A stretch of 64,000 nt of DNA, from NCBI GenBank assembly GCA_037976565.1, contig CP137671.1, forward strand, positions 19,845,910 to 19,909,909, in the 5' to 3' direction. Shown one piece after another: positions 45,611-56,794 of the stretch; position 1 is the first letter of the stretch, and each line of letters begins with the position of its first letter. Source of the stretch: Mesocentrotus franciscanus (Eukaryota; Echinodermata; Echinoidea; Camarodonta; Strongylocentrotidae). The notes below the pieces were generated by a model. It did not search any database, had not been told where the DNA came from, and saw only the letters and a program-made list of their open reading frames with translations. The position numbers were made by a program, and so were the translations under genes.

Positions 45611-47029
45611 AAATGAGTATGCTTCCAGTTAATCCTCCCACCCGTCATCTCTGCCGTACAATGTACGATTACTGTAACAATTTCCAAGTCCCTCCCTTTT
45701 CCCCTCAGGACCGAGATGGTATATTTTTTAATCCCTTGTAATGTATTTAAGGCAAAACAAAATATAGCGTGAATTAATTAAGGAAAATTGCAAATTCCAT
45801 GCATTTTTTTTAAAAGAAGACTATATATTTTGTCTCAAGACATTTCTGGAATCTTGAAAACGATAGAATACTGGAGAAATGTTGTCCTTTATAGGAAGTA
45901 AAAGTCTTAATTATAGTTATCATATTTAAAGATAAATTGTTAATTTGCATAAAGTATGCAATTGGAATTTACATATGTATGAAGGTTCAAGTGTACAAGC
46001 AATAATAGGAGTAAAATCATTAGAAAATGGTCAGACTTAAACCTTTTGAATGTAAAACTTATTATAACTCTTTTCTAGGAGGAAACATTACTTTGTATGT
46101 GATTGTTAATTTCAAATAATAATAAAATTGTATGCATTTGAATTATGTTTTTCCTAATTTTAACTTGATCAAATGGAAAAAAACAAGATTGTTCACGAAG
46201 ATGTATTTCAAATGATTTTACAACCAAAAACAATAATTCACCCACTCAGGGAAGAATCATCTGTCTCCACTACTCATCAGAATCTGACCTGCTGATATAC
46301 ATTGGAAATTCGCCATTTTCCTTTTGTATGTATTTCCTTTTTATTTTCTTATGTATTCTCAGATATTTCTTAAGTACATGTAGGTATTTTTTTAATGAAC
46401 TTCTTACATTAATTTGAAAACCCATAAAAACAATGTGATATCAATTCACATGTCCCTTTTATAAAGAGATACATCTAACACTCTATTCACATTTATGCTT
46501 GTACGTGTATATACGCAATGATAGCACATTTAAAGACATGCCCATACCAATTGTGATGCAACACCTGACAGGTAAATTCCGAGTTTGACGAACGTGGTAT
46601 CAAAATGCGCGTAAGTCATGAAGGACAATGCGAAATGCAATGAGGTTGCGACGCAACGAAAATGTCAAGAAGATGGGGTGGGACTCCTCCCCCCTCAGAT
46701 GCCTCAAAACTTATTTGGAATAATTTACCATAGGACCATTAAAATATAAACATTATTACGGTACTGGTATTTAATTTTGTTAAAGAAAAAATATATAAAT
46801 CTGGAAATTTTAGAATTTTAGATTCTTAAAGTTTTGCTGGGTGATCGAATGTAGGTATGTTATGAATCATTTTCATTACTATATGTTGTAGAATAGTAAT
46901 TCTATCCGTTTTTTATAGGTTTTTAATACCTTTTCCCACACTATTAACCTGTAATTGTGGTAAAGTAATAACTATAGAAAGTGTTCTACTTGTGCTGTGG
47001 CCTATTTAGGTTTCATGGCGCCCGGGACA
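45611..47029. other. AT-rich sequence, no gene seen
   Basis: No ORF beyond 80 codons, no splice-supported exon and no recognised repeat. A C-rich stretch lies at about 46686. Confidence 0.4.
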
Positions 47030-47235
47030 AATAATTAAAGAGTGGTAAAGCAGTGATTTTGTAACCGGGAGGTCCCGGGTTCGAAATCAAGTCGATGTGT
47101 TAGTGCCCTCTGGTAAGGCATTCATTCTCGATACTAAGTCCCTCGGAGAAGACCTAAAAGCGTCACTCTCCTGGTTGCTTACTCACAAGCATACAGATAC
47201 TTTATTAGCAGTCAGGCAAAACAAAAAACTAACCA
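47030..47235 (+). mobile_element. tRNA-derived SINE
   Basis: The head has GTGGTAAAGCAGTGATTTTG and a T-arm/B-box AGGTCCCGGGTTCGAAATC. The body has TAGTGCCCTCTGGTAAGGCA, CCTCGGAGAAGACCT, ACAAGCATACAGATACT and GCAGTCAGGCAAAACAAAA. It ends A-rich. The body is shared with 15775-15905. Confidence 0.65.
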
Positions 47236-48149
47236 ATTGTTTTGCAAGTTACAAAGGGAAAGTTCGCGAAGAAGCACTACAATCCAGCTGTAGAATTTCG
47301 AATTGTCAACATTTAATTTTTTGAGTAGCGGTTTTCTAATCACTTCTCCAGGGAGAACAGGAAGCAAAATCCCAGCAAATGTGCAGGATAAATATTAGTG
47401 AGGAATTTAGTATGGCAACCGAAAATTTCAGAGATTTCTTTCAAACGTTAAACCGCTGCGAGGACTGTTTCATTTTATCCTCTTAATCCTATATTCGGGC
47501 GTAGTATTTAACTAAACCCTAATGTAACATATGTAATAGGGAGCATTTAGAGGACTCTTTCCTGTTTTTGTTAGCCTCTTAAGAACGGTATTCATAAACA
47601 GTTTACTGCACCCCATATTCGGGCTCGAAATTCCGAGATCCTGAAGCAACATAATTACTCTGCGAGGGAGTGATGCAACTGAGATATACATAAATAATAA
47701 CATTTTAGACCCCTGCAAACACATTTCTTATTTCATTTACAATGCGTAATTTTCTCTTTCTCTCTCTCACTCTCTCTCTCTCTCTCTCGCATTTCTGCGC
47801 CTCCTCTCTATTGCGTTTTTGCGCCCGGGGTACGTGCCCCCATAGAACCCCCATAGATACGCAAGTGTTCTTGTGAAAATCTATTTATTATATCAATATA
47901 ACGGGAAATTATTTTTCAATAAGATATGTTTTTCCGTTTTCCAATTTAGCTTCTACCTATTCTGCCATGCATTTTTGTTCATTGTTTATTGTTGAAATAA
48001 GGGCACTATGGTTGGAATGAGAAAAAGCATAGGATTGAATCGTCTCAAAATAAGGAAAATTATAGAAATAGAATAGTGATGAAATACACCCCCAAAATCT
48101 CAACACTGTCATGTTAATTTTGTAATGCTATATAATTTATCATCCATCT
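47236..48149. other. Mostly featureless sequence with (TC)n microsatellite
   Basis: The microsatellite is at about 47752-47790. Just after it, TTTTTGCGCCCGGGGTACGT is GC-rich. No gene recognised. Confidence 0.4.
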
Positions 48150-48540
48150 TGTTTCAGATACCATACAATTGCCTATGTTGATAGTAACTGTATTCTTCTG
48201 AGACTGACATTACGTTGTTTACGCTAAAGATGTACACAACGTAAAGATGTAAGGGGAAAACATAATGTTTCTCGGGTTTGAGTGAAGAATCAATACATTG
48301 ACCTGACTAACATGGGGGGGGGTAGTAAAATACATGTATGTTGAGAAGTATGATGTGACATCATGGTTTTAACGATGTGAGTAATTGAAGTTCAGTTAAA
48401 CGGATAGGAGATACAATGAACTGGTCCTCGATCGAATTGAACTGTTGGTTGTGGGAGCAGTGGGTATATATGCATGAACCAGTGGGTTCATGATCTAAAG
48501 TGTTACATTAAGAACAACACAAAAATAGACTTGAATTTGT
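48150..48540 (-). repeat. Remnant of the LRR-array intron unit (C)
   Basis: GTTGTGGGAGCAGTGGGTAT, TGGGTTCATGATCTAAAGTG, and TGATGTGACATCATGGTTTT match array introns and the flank of the THAP transposon at 54780. No exon. Confidence 0.55.
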
Positions 48541-48569
48541 GACATGAAAAATTAGGTGATACATATTTT

Positions 48570-48945
48570 CTATGGTGTTAACGGAGAGATGAATAGAGAG
48601 ACGAAGAGCAAGATGTGAGTAGATAGATATAGAGAAAGAGAGAGGTTATAAACATGTAAACAATTATATGTCCGTTGGATAGACGTAAATATTGCATATA
48701 CCTGCATGGGCTGAATAACTGGAAAAATATAAACGTCTGGGAAGGAGATTAGCATCATAGAAATGGAACGAGTTGATATTGTAGCAGACATGGAAATTAA
48801 CCCTATAGGTTTAATACACGACAAGGAATCAAATTTCCCATAGGGTTAATTGTATACGCAAACTATTGACATTCCTCTCCCTGACCCTTAGATATAACAC
48901 GCAAAAATTAGGCATTGTGTTACATTGTTTGTGATTGCATCTATA
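48570..48945 (-). mobile_element. Helentron-like element C, fragment
   Basis: Reverse-complement match to about 44640-44900 of element B: AACGTCTGGGAAGGAGA, GATATTGTAGCAGA, TTTAATACACGACAAGGAAT, CGCAAAAATTAGGCATTGTG. It breaks off at the GC-rich island. Confidence 0.6.
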
Positions 48946-48954
48946 TAGTTAAAT

Positions 48955-49245
48955 AGCGTAAGGATTTTGGGCCTTTGGACGCCGTCAGTTTCTTTGCCGC
49001 CGCTCCCGGGAACGCACCCTTGAGGGGAACGTGTGCCCGGGGTGCCGGAACCGAGCCTCGCAGGGTTCGTATTTCGCCCAAAGCCCGCCGTTTGGCCGCA
49101 AAATATGATTTTCCATCACGGGCGCCATCGACAGATACGACCTGGATGGCTCGCAACCTGCCCGCCTGCGTACAGACGGTCTCATGTCGCCGCAAGTGCT
49201 GGGCAATACCACCCGTCCAGTACCTGTGATTACCGGTGATCTATG
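48955..49245. other. GC-rich island of foreign-looking sequence (about 290 bp)
   Basis: Roughly 60% GC by eye, in DNA of about 35%. Three frames are open over most of the length: plus strand 48975-49229, minus strand 49195-48941 and 49212-48985. The minus frame with VSVDGARDGKSYFAAKRRAL and KGAFPGAAAKKLTASKG has the Ala/Arg/Lys-rich look of bacterial coding DNA. I do not recognise a protein family. Possible explanations: bacterial-origin insertion, a captured gene fragment carried by the Helentron-like element, or an assembly/contamination artefact. Confidence 0.5.
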
Positions 49246-49690
49246 AACAAACGTAGCTTCGTACCGGGCGTCCGTATTTCTTCCCCAAAAATCCGTGGGT
49301 TCTACGATGGAAGGAACATGAGACCTAAACCTCTAAAAAATTAAATGATGATCTTAGACGGTTCTTCATATCTTTCAAAACACCGAAAGAAGGACACAGA
49401 AGAAGAAAAACAAGAAGCTTAAATGTCCGTTAAACAAAACAGTCTTCTTGGAAGAGTGATCCATGAACAAACGTAGCTTTGTACCATGCGTCCGTATTTC
49501 TTCCCCAGAAATCACAGGGTTCTACAATGGGAGGAACGCAAGACTTAAACCTCTACAAATTTAAATGATGATCTTAGACAGTTCTGCATGCAATTCAGAT
49601 GTTTTATAACACCGAAAGAAGGACACAGAAGAAGAAAATCAAGAAGTTTAAATGTCCCTTAAACAGAACAGTCTTCACGGAAGAAATTAT
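49246..49690 (+). repeat. Two tandem ~215-bp repeats
   Basis: GAACAAACGTAGCTT (about 49245 and 49464), GTCCGTATTTCTTCCCC and CACCGAAAGAAGGACACAGA occur in both halves, with about 85-90% apparent identity. The second copy has a short extra stretch (about 49586-49606). No coding frame is kept in both. Confidence 0.7.
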
Positions 49691-50994
49691 GTCAGCAAGC
49701 ACAGGGTTCCCAGGTATACCGCATGTCATTAAACAACGTACCACGTATCGTACGGTAGACCATTTGATGATGCATCAAAAAGACAAATTACAGACTTATT
49801 GGTAAGTTTTAGTTTTGATTTGACCCAAATTTAAGGTCATTTATAAATTTACTGAAAAATTGACCTGTTGACTGCAATTTCTAATATTGACTGCAATTTT
49901 AATTGCACAAGCAAACCAGCTGACTAACTATCGGCATCGCCCAGATATTGATAACACAACGGAACATTCGGTGACGAATACAAAGTGGCAGAAGGGATTT
50001 TTGCCCTGGGGGTGGGGGGGGGGATGTCTCTCATTGAGGCCTGGCTGTACATCATACGCTCAACAAAATCGGATATAAAACTTAAAAGGGTATTTTCCCA
50101 GCATTAGGCGCGATATCCACAGAAATCGCTGTTAAGGGTATACAAATCAGAGTTAGACGGTTTCCCTGTATCAAACAATTCCCGTTTAGGGCAATAACAA
50201 TAACCTTGCATAAGTGTGAGTGCGTACTTTAGGGTACTTTTCACAAAATGATTAACGCAGATGTACAACTTTGATCTCATTGAGACATGCCCCTCACCCC
50301 CAAGTTTGTGGGTCGGCTGATCTGAGTAGTACCAGCCACAGGTCACAGCTCTGTTCAGATTTTTTTTCCAGAGACAGAGGGGAATATCATGCCTGTGTTT
50401 AAAAAACAAACTTTGATCTAGATCACAGTTATGAGAACAAAATTAAACTAAGTCTACTACTAGAAGTAGAAATATTCATGAAAGGTGGGATAGAATCTAT
50501 AACTAAGTGCAACTATGCCAGTTAGCTGTTAGTAAATAACTGCCAATGTTTATGCAAATCTTGGAAACTCCAAAACAAAAAATACCAAGCAACCAACCGG
50601 TACTAACTTCTTTATTGAAAACAAGATGTCAAGTATAAAGGTGTTCACTTAAAGATCATACTAAGTTCTAGCTATACAATAATTGTATAATATTTAAAAA
50701 ATGAATTCAATGATTTTGAACTAAGGCCACAAAAGTATAATTCAAAAATAAATCTTCCTCAATGATACAGCACTTCTTACATAATTATGAAGCTGTATTT
50801 TGCAAGTTATCGTCTGAAGCAACATTTCCCTTATTATTTCTGTTATGATTCAGCAGCAACCTTTAAACACAAATATCTATAATTCACCAACGTGGATTTA
50901 TTGCATTTTGCAACAAAACTCTTCACATTTTTCAGTCCAGATAGGGGTTATTCTTGCCTTTCCAATCTAATTATTGCAGTCAAACTCATCCTAT
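49691..50994. other. No gene recognised
   Basis: A 101-codon minus-strand ORF (50409-50104) has no recognisable domain and no splice-compatible partners. Near 50028 and 50280 there are inverted short matches (GATGTCTCTCATTGAG / CTCATTGAGACATG), possibly a degraded MITE. Confidence 0.35.
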
Positions 50995-52430
50995 TCCTAA
51001 TCTCAATACACTGTTAGTGCCGTGGATTTCCACGGGGTCCACCAGTATGTTATAATAGTCGAAGAAGATGATTCAATCAAATATAAAACAAAAGCAAAAA
51101 AGCAAAAAATAAATAAATACAAATTGACCACCTGAAATCGAACCTGGGTCGCCAGAATGGGAGGCAAGTGCTTTGACCAATATACCAAAAAACTCCACAA
51201 AGACATTACAAGTAAACAGAAAATGCGATTCTCAAATCACATCGTGTAGTTAAAATATCGCCATGATCCCAGCATCTGATTAAAAAATAAATGTCACCTT
51301 CCGTGTAGAGAATCTTCATAGCTACAATTTATCCGAAGCTGGCTGAAAATCGAGCAAAAAAAAATCGAGATATTGCTCAAACAAGACTGGAATGTAGAAT
51401 GAAGATTTCAGAAAAAGTCACCTCCCATAGAGAATACATGCAAAATTGGGAAAATTGACATGCTCCCTGTAATCGAAAGAATGGGCCATGATGCCATTGT
51501 TGAAAAGATAAATAAATGTCATCTTCCGTGTAGGAAATCGTCTGAGCTACAACATATCAACAATTGGGAGACATATGATCAATATTTTCAGAGATACACT
51601 CAATTTCCCATAAATATGCTGACGTCATAATATGCAGATTCGTATTTTGAGTTCCAAGGCCATTATGATGACGTCACGATATACTTAATGGCCAAATGAG
51701 ACATGAAATCATATTTCCGACTCATACTATATCCCAATATAAAACAAAATGGGAGCCCCCGAGCATCCCAAAGAGCTATAATGGATTTGCTATAGGCATG
51801 TTTTTGCCCATATAATTATGCTATGTATTACAAGATCTCGCGCGCACGGACATTTATCTTGAACGGACGCTCCTTTCGTTATTAATAGTAATAACGAGAT
51901 AAAGATGGTATCAAATTGTGCGGAAGAGTATGTAAAATCTAATGTAATAAAACAAAATGGCAATTCTGTGTTGCGTACGGCCATGACGAACGAAAACGCG
52001 CGCGTAGTCGTGTGTGCGCGCAAAAGTTGCTTAAAATGGCCTGAAACGTTTGCAAAATGAATTTGAGACGATTCTGAAGATTTTTTTTAATTTTGCGCGC
52101 GTACTGACGCACGGACGTACGCATACGCGCACGTCTTACTTTTTGAAATTGACCGGACGGATGTTGACCTTGATCATGATAAATATGAATGAGAAATGAC
52201 TTTCCGTTATGAAGATATGATCATGAGTTGATTTTCAACAACAACAAATATAACAAAATGGCGCCTGGATGACGTCACGATGATCTGGCGTCGCTGAAAA
52301 GTCACGCAGTTCTAAGTTTGACTAGGATTTATCATCATGGCAAGTTTCATGACAATTCCCTCAACTATTCTTGAGATATCCTGCGAGCAATTTCATGGCA
52401 GTTATAATAAACTAGACATGTTATACTTGT
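50995..52430 (-). mobile_element. Helentron-like element D (minus strand)
   Basis: Reverse orientation of the A/B family: tRNA-like block at 51125-51192, ATTATGACGTCAGCATATTT in reverse at about 51613, CG-rich tract at about 52094-52135, GATGACGTCACGATGA at 52268. Near 51020 a hairpin CCGTGGA/TCCACGG followed on the minus strand by CACTAA may be a divergent Helitron 3' end. It lacks the C/T tract. Confidence 0.55.
51125..51192 (-). other. tRNA-Gly-like relic in element D
   Basis: On the minus strand: TTGGTATATTGGTCAAAGCA, CTTGCCTCCCATTCT, GGTTCGATTTCAGGTGG. Same position in the element as in A, B and E. Confidence 0.5.
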
Positions 52431-52799
52431 TATGGAACAAGTATAGGTGGGCTGTTCCAAGTGCATACCACACATTAGTCCAGATTGAATCCGTTCTTTG
52501 TTTTTATTCTTCTATCACACGCATCAACCACAGCGCGGTCTCTCCATTGATCGCGCGATCCCCCAAATTTCCGTCCACAAGAATTATCGGGGTACAGAAT
52601 GAGAGGAATGGCTAGGTCTACTTTCAACGTTGAGGGGGTGTTATTTTATCAGCTGATTGGGCGCGCGACACGGAAACGGTACAGAGGCTGGACTGACCAC
52701 ACATGGTTAGTGTCTAGTGAGATAGTGATCGGTGAAATGTTTGACCTTTGACCCTAATTTACATACTAAGTAGTAAAAATAACATTGGCATGATCTATC
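52431..52799. other. Unassigned sequence between elements D and E
   Basis: GC-richer stretch around 52530-52690 with GCGCGATC and GCGCGCGACACGG. No recognised gene. It could be unique DNA or a further repeat. Confidence 0.3.
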
Positions 52800-53014
52800 C
52801 AAATATGAAAAAGAAATTAATGCACGACAAGGAATCAGATTCCCCATAGGGTTGTACGCAAACTATTGACATTCCTCTCCCGTAGATATAACACGCAAAA
52901 TTAGGCATTTTATTACATTGTTTGTGATTGTATATGATATGTTATAATAGTCGTAGAAGGTGATAACATCAAATATAAAACAAAAGCAAACAAAAATAAT
53001 ATAAATAAATAAAT

Positions 53015-53086
53015 TGACTCACCGGGGATTCGAACCTGGGTCGCTGAAATGGGAGGCAAGTGCTTTCACCAATATACCAAAATACT
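53015..53086 (-). other. tRNA-Gly-like relic in element E
   Basis: Minus strand TTGGTATATTGGTGAAAGCA, CTTGCCTCCCATTTC and GGTTCGAATCCCCGGTGAGT; the B-box GGTTCGAATCC is at consensus. The anticodon loop carries CCC. The acceptor stem is absent. Confidence 0.55.
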
Positions 53087-54129
53087 CCACATAGACATAG
53101 ACGGAAAATGGGATTCTCAAATCACATTTTGTAGTTAAAGTATCACCATGATCCCAACATCTGATAAAAAAATAAATGTCACTTTCTGCGTAGAGAATTT
53201 CTCAGCTACAGTATATCTGAAGCTGTCAGAATATCGAGCAAAAATAATTGAGATATTGCTCAAACAAGACTGGAATGTAGAATGAAGATTTCAGAAAAAT
53301 GTAATCTCCCATAGAGAATACACGCACAATTGGGAAAATTGACATGCCTCCTTTAATCGAAAGAGTGGCCCATAACGCCATTGCTATAATGACAAATATA
53401 TGTCATATTTCATGTAGATAATTGTCTCAGTTACAAGATAACAAAAAATGGGAGTAAAATGATCAAAAATTGGGGGTCCCCGAGCATTCCAAAGAGCTAT
53501 AATGGATTTTGTATAGGCATATTTTTGCCCATGTATGCTTTGTATTACAAGAGCTCGCGCGCACGGACATTTATCTTGAACTGACGCTCATTCCGTTATT
53601 AATAGTCATAAAGAGCTAAACATGGTATCAAATTGTTCGGTAAAGTATGAGAAATATCATGAAAGAAAAAAGAAAGGCGATTCTATGTTGCGTACGGCCA
53701 TGACGAACGAAAACGCGCGGCGCGCGCAAAAGTTTGAAATGCTTAAAATGGCCTGAAACGTGTGCAAAATGAATATGAGATGATTCTGAAGATTTTTTAA
53801 TTTTGCGCGCGTACTGACGCACGGACGTACGCGTACGCGCGCGTCTTACTTTTTGAAATTGACCGGACGGTAATTGACCTTGATCATGATAAATATGAAT
53901 GAGAAATGACTTTCCGATATGAAAATATGATCACGAGTTGATTTTCAGAAAATTTCATAAAATGACGTCTGGATGACGTCACAATAACCCGGCGTCGCTG
54001 ATAATTTACGTTGGACTAGGATCTATCACCATGGCAAATTTCATGATAATGGCTTTATACATTCTTCAGAGATCTTGAGCACAAATTCATGGAAGAATGA
54101 ATAATAAATAATAAATAATAGATAATAAA

Positions 54130-54300
54130 AATCTTGACGAAATCAAAAGGTTATACGTATACGTAGTTACATACCGTACGCTCACCTAAAATCTTGACGA
54201 CCTCAAGAGGTGATACGTACCGTACGTTTCACTCATAAATAAATAACAAATAAAAATCTTGACGAAATCAACAGGTGATACGTACCATACGTATCACCTA
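54130..54300 (-). repeat. Three tandem 5'-terminal hairpin units of element E
   Basis: Units start near 54130, 54188 and 54247. Each has TCTTGACGA(A/C)(A/C)TCAA followed by a palindrome beginning AGGT. The last is a perfect 12-bp stem; the earlier two are degenerate. Confidence 0.65.
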
Positions 54301-54450
54301 ATAAAAAAAAGAAAGCAGAACGGCCGCTTCCATTGAAGAGAAAAATATGCTTTTGTTTCGGGAAAACTTGAACTCCCTGTTTATTGTTTTCGATGACATT
54401 ATATAGTGGTGGTTCAAAGATTGCCAGAAAGAAGGGATTTTCCCGGACAC
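54301..54450 (-). repeat. Remnant of the LRR-array intron unit (D)
   Basis: GAAAGCAGAACGGCCGC, TTGAAGAGAAAAATATGCTT, GATGACATTATATAGTGG and GAAAGAAGGGATTTTCCCGG follow the order of the array introns. Continued beyond the LINE tail at 54780-54826 (ATGTGACGTCGCGGTTTTAA). Confidence 0.6.
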
Positions 54451-54639
54451 ATGATAAGACAAATGGGTGCGTAATCGCATGAATCGAAAGAACCTGTAAA
54501 CCCTGATTATGCCATCGTCCATTAAACTAGTGGGATAGGCAGGTCCCAAATTGTGAACGAGCGAGGTTAGAATATAAGTTTTAAGTGGTGAATCAATACT
54601 ATGACTCAACTATTCTTTAGTAGAATATCTTGATAGGTG

Positions 54640-54766
54640 CCTCATTTAAAAGCACAAATTGCTCCTTAGAGGTCCTGGCCTATTATGTATTCTCTTTTTA
54701 TGATTTGTTAAAAGAAAAAAAATTATGATGCCAAATAAACTGAATTGAATTGAATTGAATTGAATA
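54640..54766 (+). mobile_element. LINE 3' tail with (TTGAA)n
   Basis: TCCTGGCCTATTATGTATTC ... GATGCCAAATAAACTGAATT followed by five TGAAT units. Typical 3' end of an L2/CR1-like LINE, ORF lost. Confidence 0.55.
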
Positions 54767-54831
54767 GATTAAGTAGTATGATGTGACGTCGCGGTTTTAA
54801 TAATGAGAGTCATTGAAATTAGACGGATAAG

Positions 54832-55262
54832 TATGGTGGCTCCTAAGGGACACGCAAACGCAAAAATTTGACGTAAACCTATGCAACAAATTTTTCGTTT
54901 TTTACGTCCAAGACGTGAAAATCAAAAAAATTGACGTATACCTATGCAACAAATTTTTTGTCTTTTACGTCCAAGACGTGAAAATAAAAAAAATTGACGT
55001 ATACATGTACCTTTGTTTGGTAATTTTTTCATTTTTCTGTACTCAATGGCCCTGAAGGGACACGCAGACGTGAAAATCGGCTGGAAAATCTGCGTCAAAT
55101 ATTCACGTCTGCGCCTCCCGAAAGGGACACGCAGACGTGAATATTGGACGCAGATTTTTTTTTGGCTGGAAAATCTGCGTTCAATATTCACGTCTGCGTC
55201 TCCCAAAAGGGACACGCAGACGTGAATATTTGCCGTGAATTTTTGTCAGTATGCTGAGCACC
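54832..55262. repeat. Left terminal inverted repeat of THAP transposon copy 1
   Basis: Tandem subrepeats as in 8192-8668, with one fewer TTGACGTATACC unit; pairs with 59571-59911. Confidence 0.75.
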
Positions 55263-55343
55263 TACGTACGTGCATAGTGCATAACATTTCTGGCCTGCCA
55301 CCGCAGATGTGATGCGAATGTAGACTTTCTAAATGTCAACAAA

Positions 55344-55411
55344 ATGCCTTCTTGTGCAGCCATCAAATGCACAAATCGACTCGTGAAAGGCTCCTTGAAA
55401 ACATTTCACAA
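55344..55411 (+). pseudogene. THAP gene fragment, exon 1 (copy 1), donor mutated
   Basis: ATG start and MPSCAAIKCTNR...GSLKTFHK as in copy 2. The donor reads CACAA|ATAAGT instead of CACAA|GTAAGT, so the GT is destroyed. Read through, the frame stops at once (FHK then TAA), leaving a 23-residue peptide. Confidence 0.75.
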
Positions 55412-56598
55412 ATAAGTGATCATTTCATTTAGATATTACAAAAATTAGCGGTTAAAGACTGGTTTCATATGATAATCTAATCGTCGCGACATTTGTAGTC
55501 TAGTTTTCGCTTGTAGTCCCATCTGCTTGTTTTTAAGACTGTGTGTGAATATTTGTAACTTGGCTGGGCCTGGCCTGGGCCCCGCTGGGGAAGGGGGAAG
55601 CCACAAAACATAAGTCATAAAGTCATAAACTGAACCCAATCAAGTGGGGATATGTGTTGGTACTTGGTTAGGTGTGAAAAGAAGAAAAGATAGGCAAACT
55701 GACACATAAATATTTAGTCATTTTAGTGCTACTTCTAGCTCGAGAGCCTAGTAAAAAACAATGTTAGACTTTTGCGGTTGTCACTGACTGAGTGACTGAC
55801 AGCTTGTTCTCTAGATCTATGTCAGTCAGTATGTTGGTGAAGCCTGAAACTGAAAGTGAAACAAGTACTGAGTTAGGGTCTAATAATTCAGTCATAACAA
55901 ATCTAAATAACAAGAAGTCATTGGTTATATGTCTGCGCAAATGCATAGCGAAGTTGTGTACTTGTATAGACCCCTCTACTTTTAATTTTTTAAGAGATAT
56001 TTTGATATAGATTCTAGAGGTCTAGATCTAGATCTATAATTTATATTTATATTATTACACGCAATTTCAATTTGTATTGACAATTAATATAGATCTACCT
56101 TTCACTAACAGAAATAACAGTTTTCAGAATACGGCCTCAGATCTTTGCCATATTTTTGGACATCTGCATGCTGCAAATAACCTTGTATACAATACATGTA
56201 ATGATGTGAGTGACATGCATACGCATCCATTAGCATTGACTACTATGCTTTGCTGGAGTGAATGACATGTAGCTTTGGCTTTTGCCTTTGAAATGCTTTG
56301 ATTTGTAAAATTGATCTGGACAGGTTCATGCAAACTGTCACTATGCTGTGATGTTAACAAGATTATGTATTGCAAATATTAAAAGAATGCTTGATGGGGT
56401 ACGTGTTTATTTTTTTATATAAAATCAAACAGCAAAAATTGACCAGTTAATTTTTGTTATCATTGTCTGGACACACATCCCCATGCTATCATGCATACAA
56501 ATAGGACAAAGGCAAATGCAATATAAAAGGCAAATGAAATGAAGATGTTCTCAGCATCCCACTTATCCTCCATTATCTTGTTTTCTATTAATTTCCAG
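55412..56598 (+). other. First THAP intron (copy 1)
   Basis: Non-coding. An open stretch at 55792-56010 reads LVKPETESETSTELGSNN and looks somewhat protein-like, but has no splice signals linking it to the THAP exons. Confidence 0.45.
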
Positions 56599-56794
56599 GT
56601 TTCCCAAAGCTGGTCCAGCCCTTTTGAAAGAATGGCTTGTCAAGATGAGGAGGGACAAGTGGACACAAAGCCAGTAGTCCACCGTGTGCTCGGACCACTT
56701 TGAAGCAGAGTGTTTTGACCGCATTGGCCAGACAACCAGACTTCGCCAAGGTGCTATTCCAACCATTTTCCTCTTCCCTGATCATCTGCAGAAG
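56599..56794 (+). pseudogene. THAP gene fragment, exon 2 (copy 1), with stop codon
   Basis: Acceptor TTTCCAG|GTTTCC, donor CAGAAG|GTTAAC. Same reading as copy 2, including the TAG between TQSQ and STVCSDHF. One substitution relative to copy 2 changes WTPSQ to WTQSQ, altering the conserved P of the THAP domain. Confidence 0.75.

Larger units (their letters stand above)
52800..54300 (-). mobile_element. Helentron-like element E (minus strand), 5' end with hairpins
   Basis: Begins with the segment matching about 44720 of element B (ACGACAAGGAATCAGATTCC), includes the tRNA-like block (53015-53086) and CG-rich tract (53804-53850). It ends at 54140-54300 with three tandem units of ATCTTGACGAAATCAACAGG plus a hairpin. 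The outermost hairpin is perfect: AGGTGATACGTA-CCA-TACGTATCACCT. Confidence 0.6.

Noticed and set aside
50104..50409. 101-codon minus-strand ORF as a possible gene
   Set aside because: No domain recognised, no splice-consistent neighbours; not better than chance in a 64-kb window.
55792..56010. 72-codon ORF within the THAP intron of copy 1
   Set aside because: Looks somewhat protein-like (Ser/Thr/Glu-rich) but lacks acceptor and donor sites fitting the THAP exons, so the evidence is too weak.
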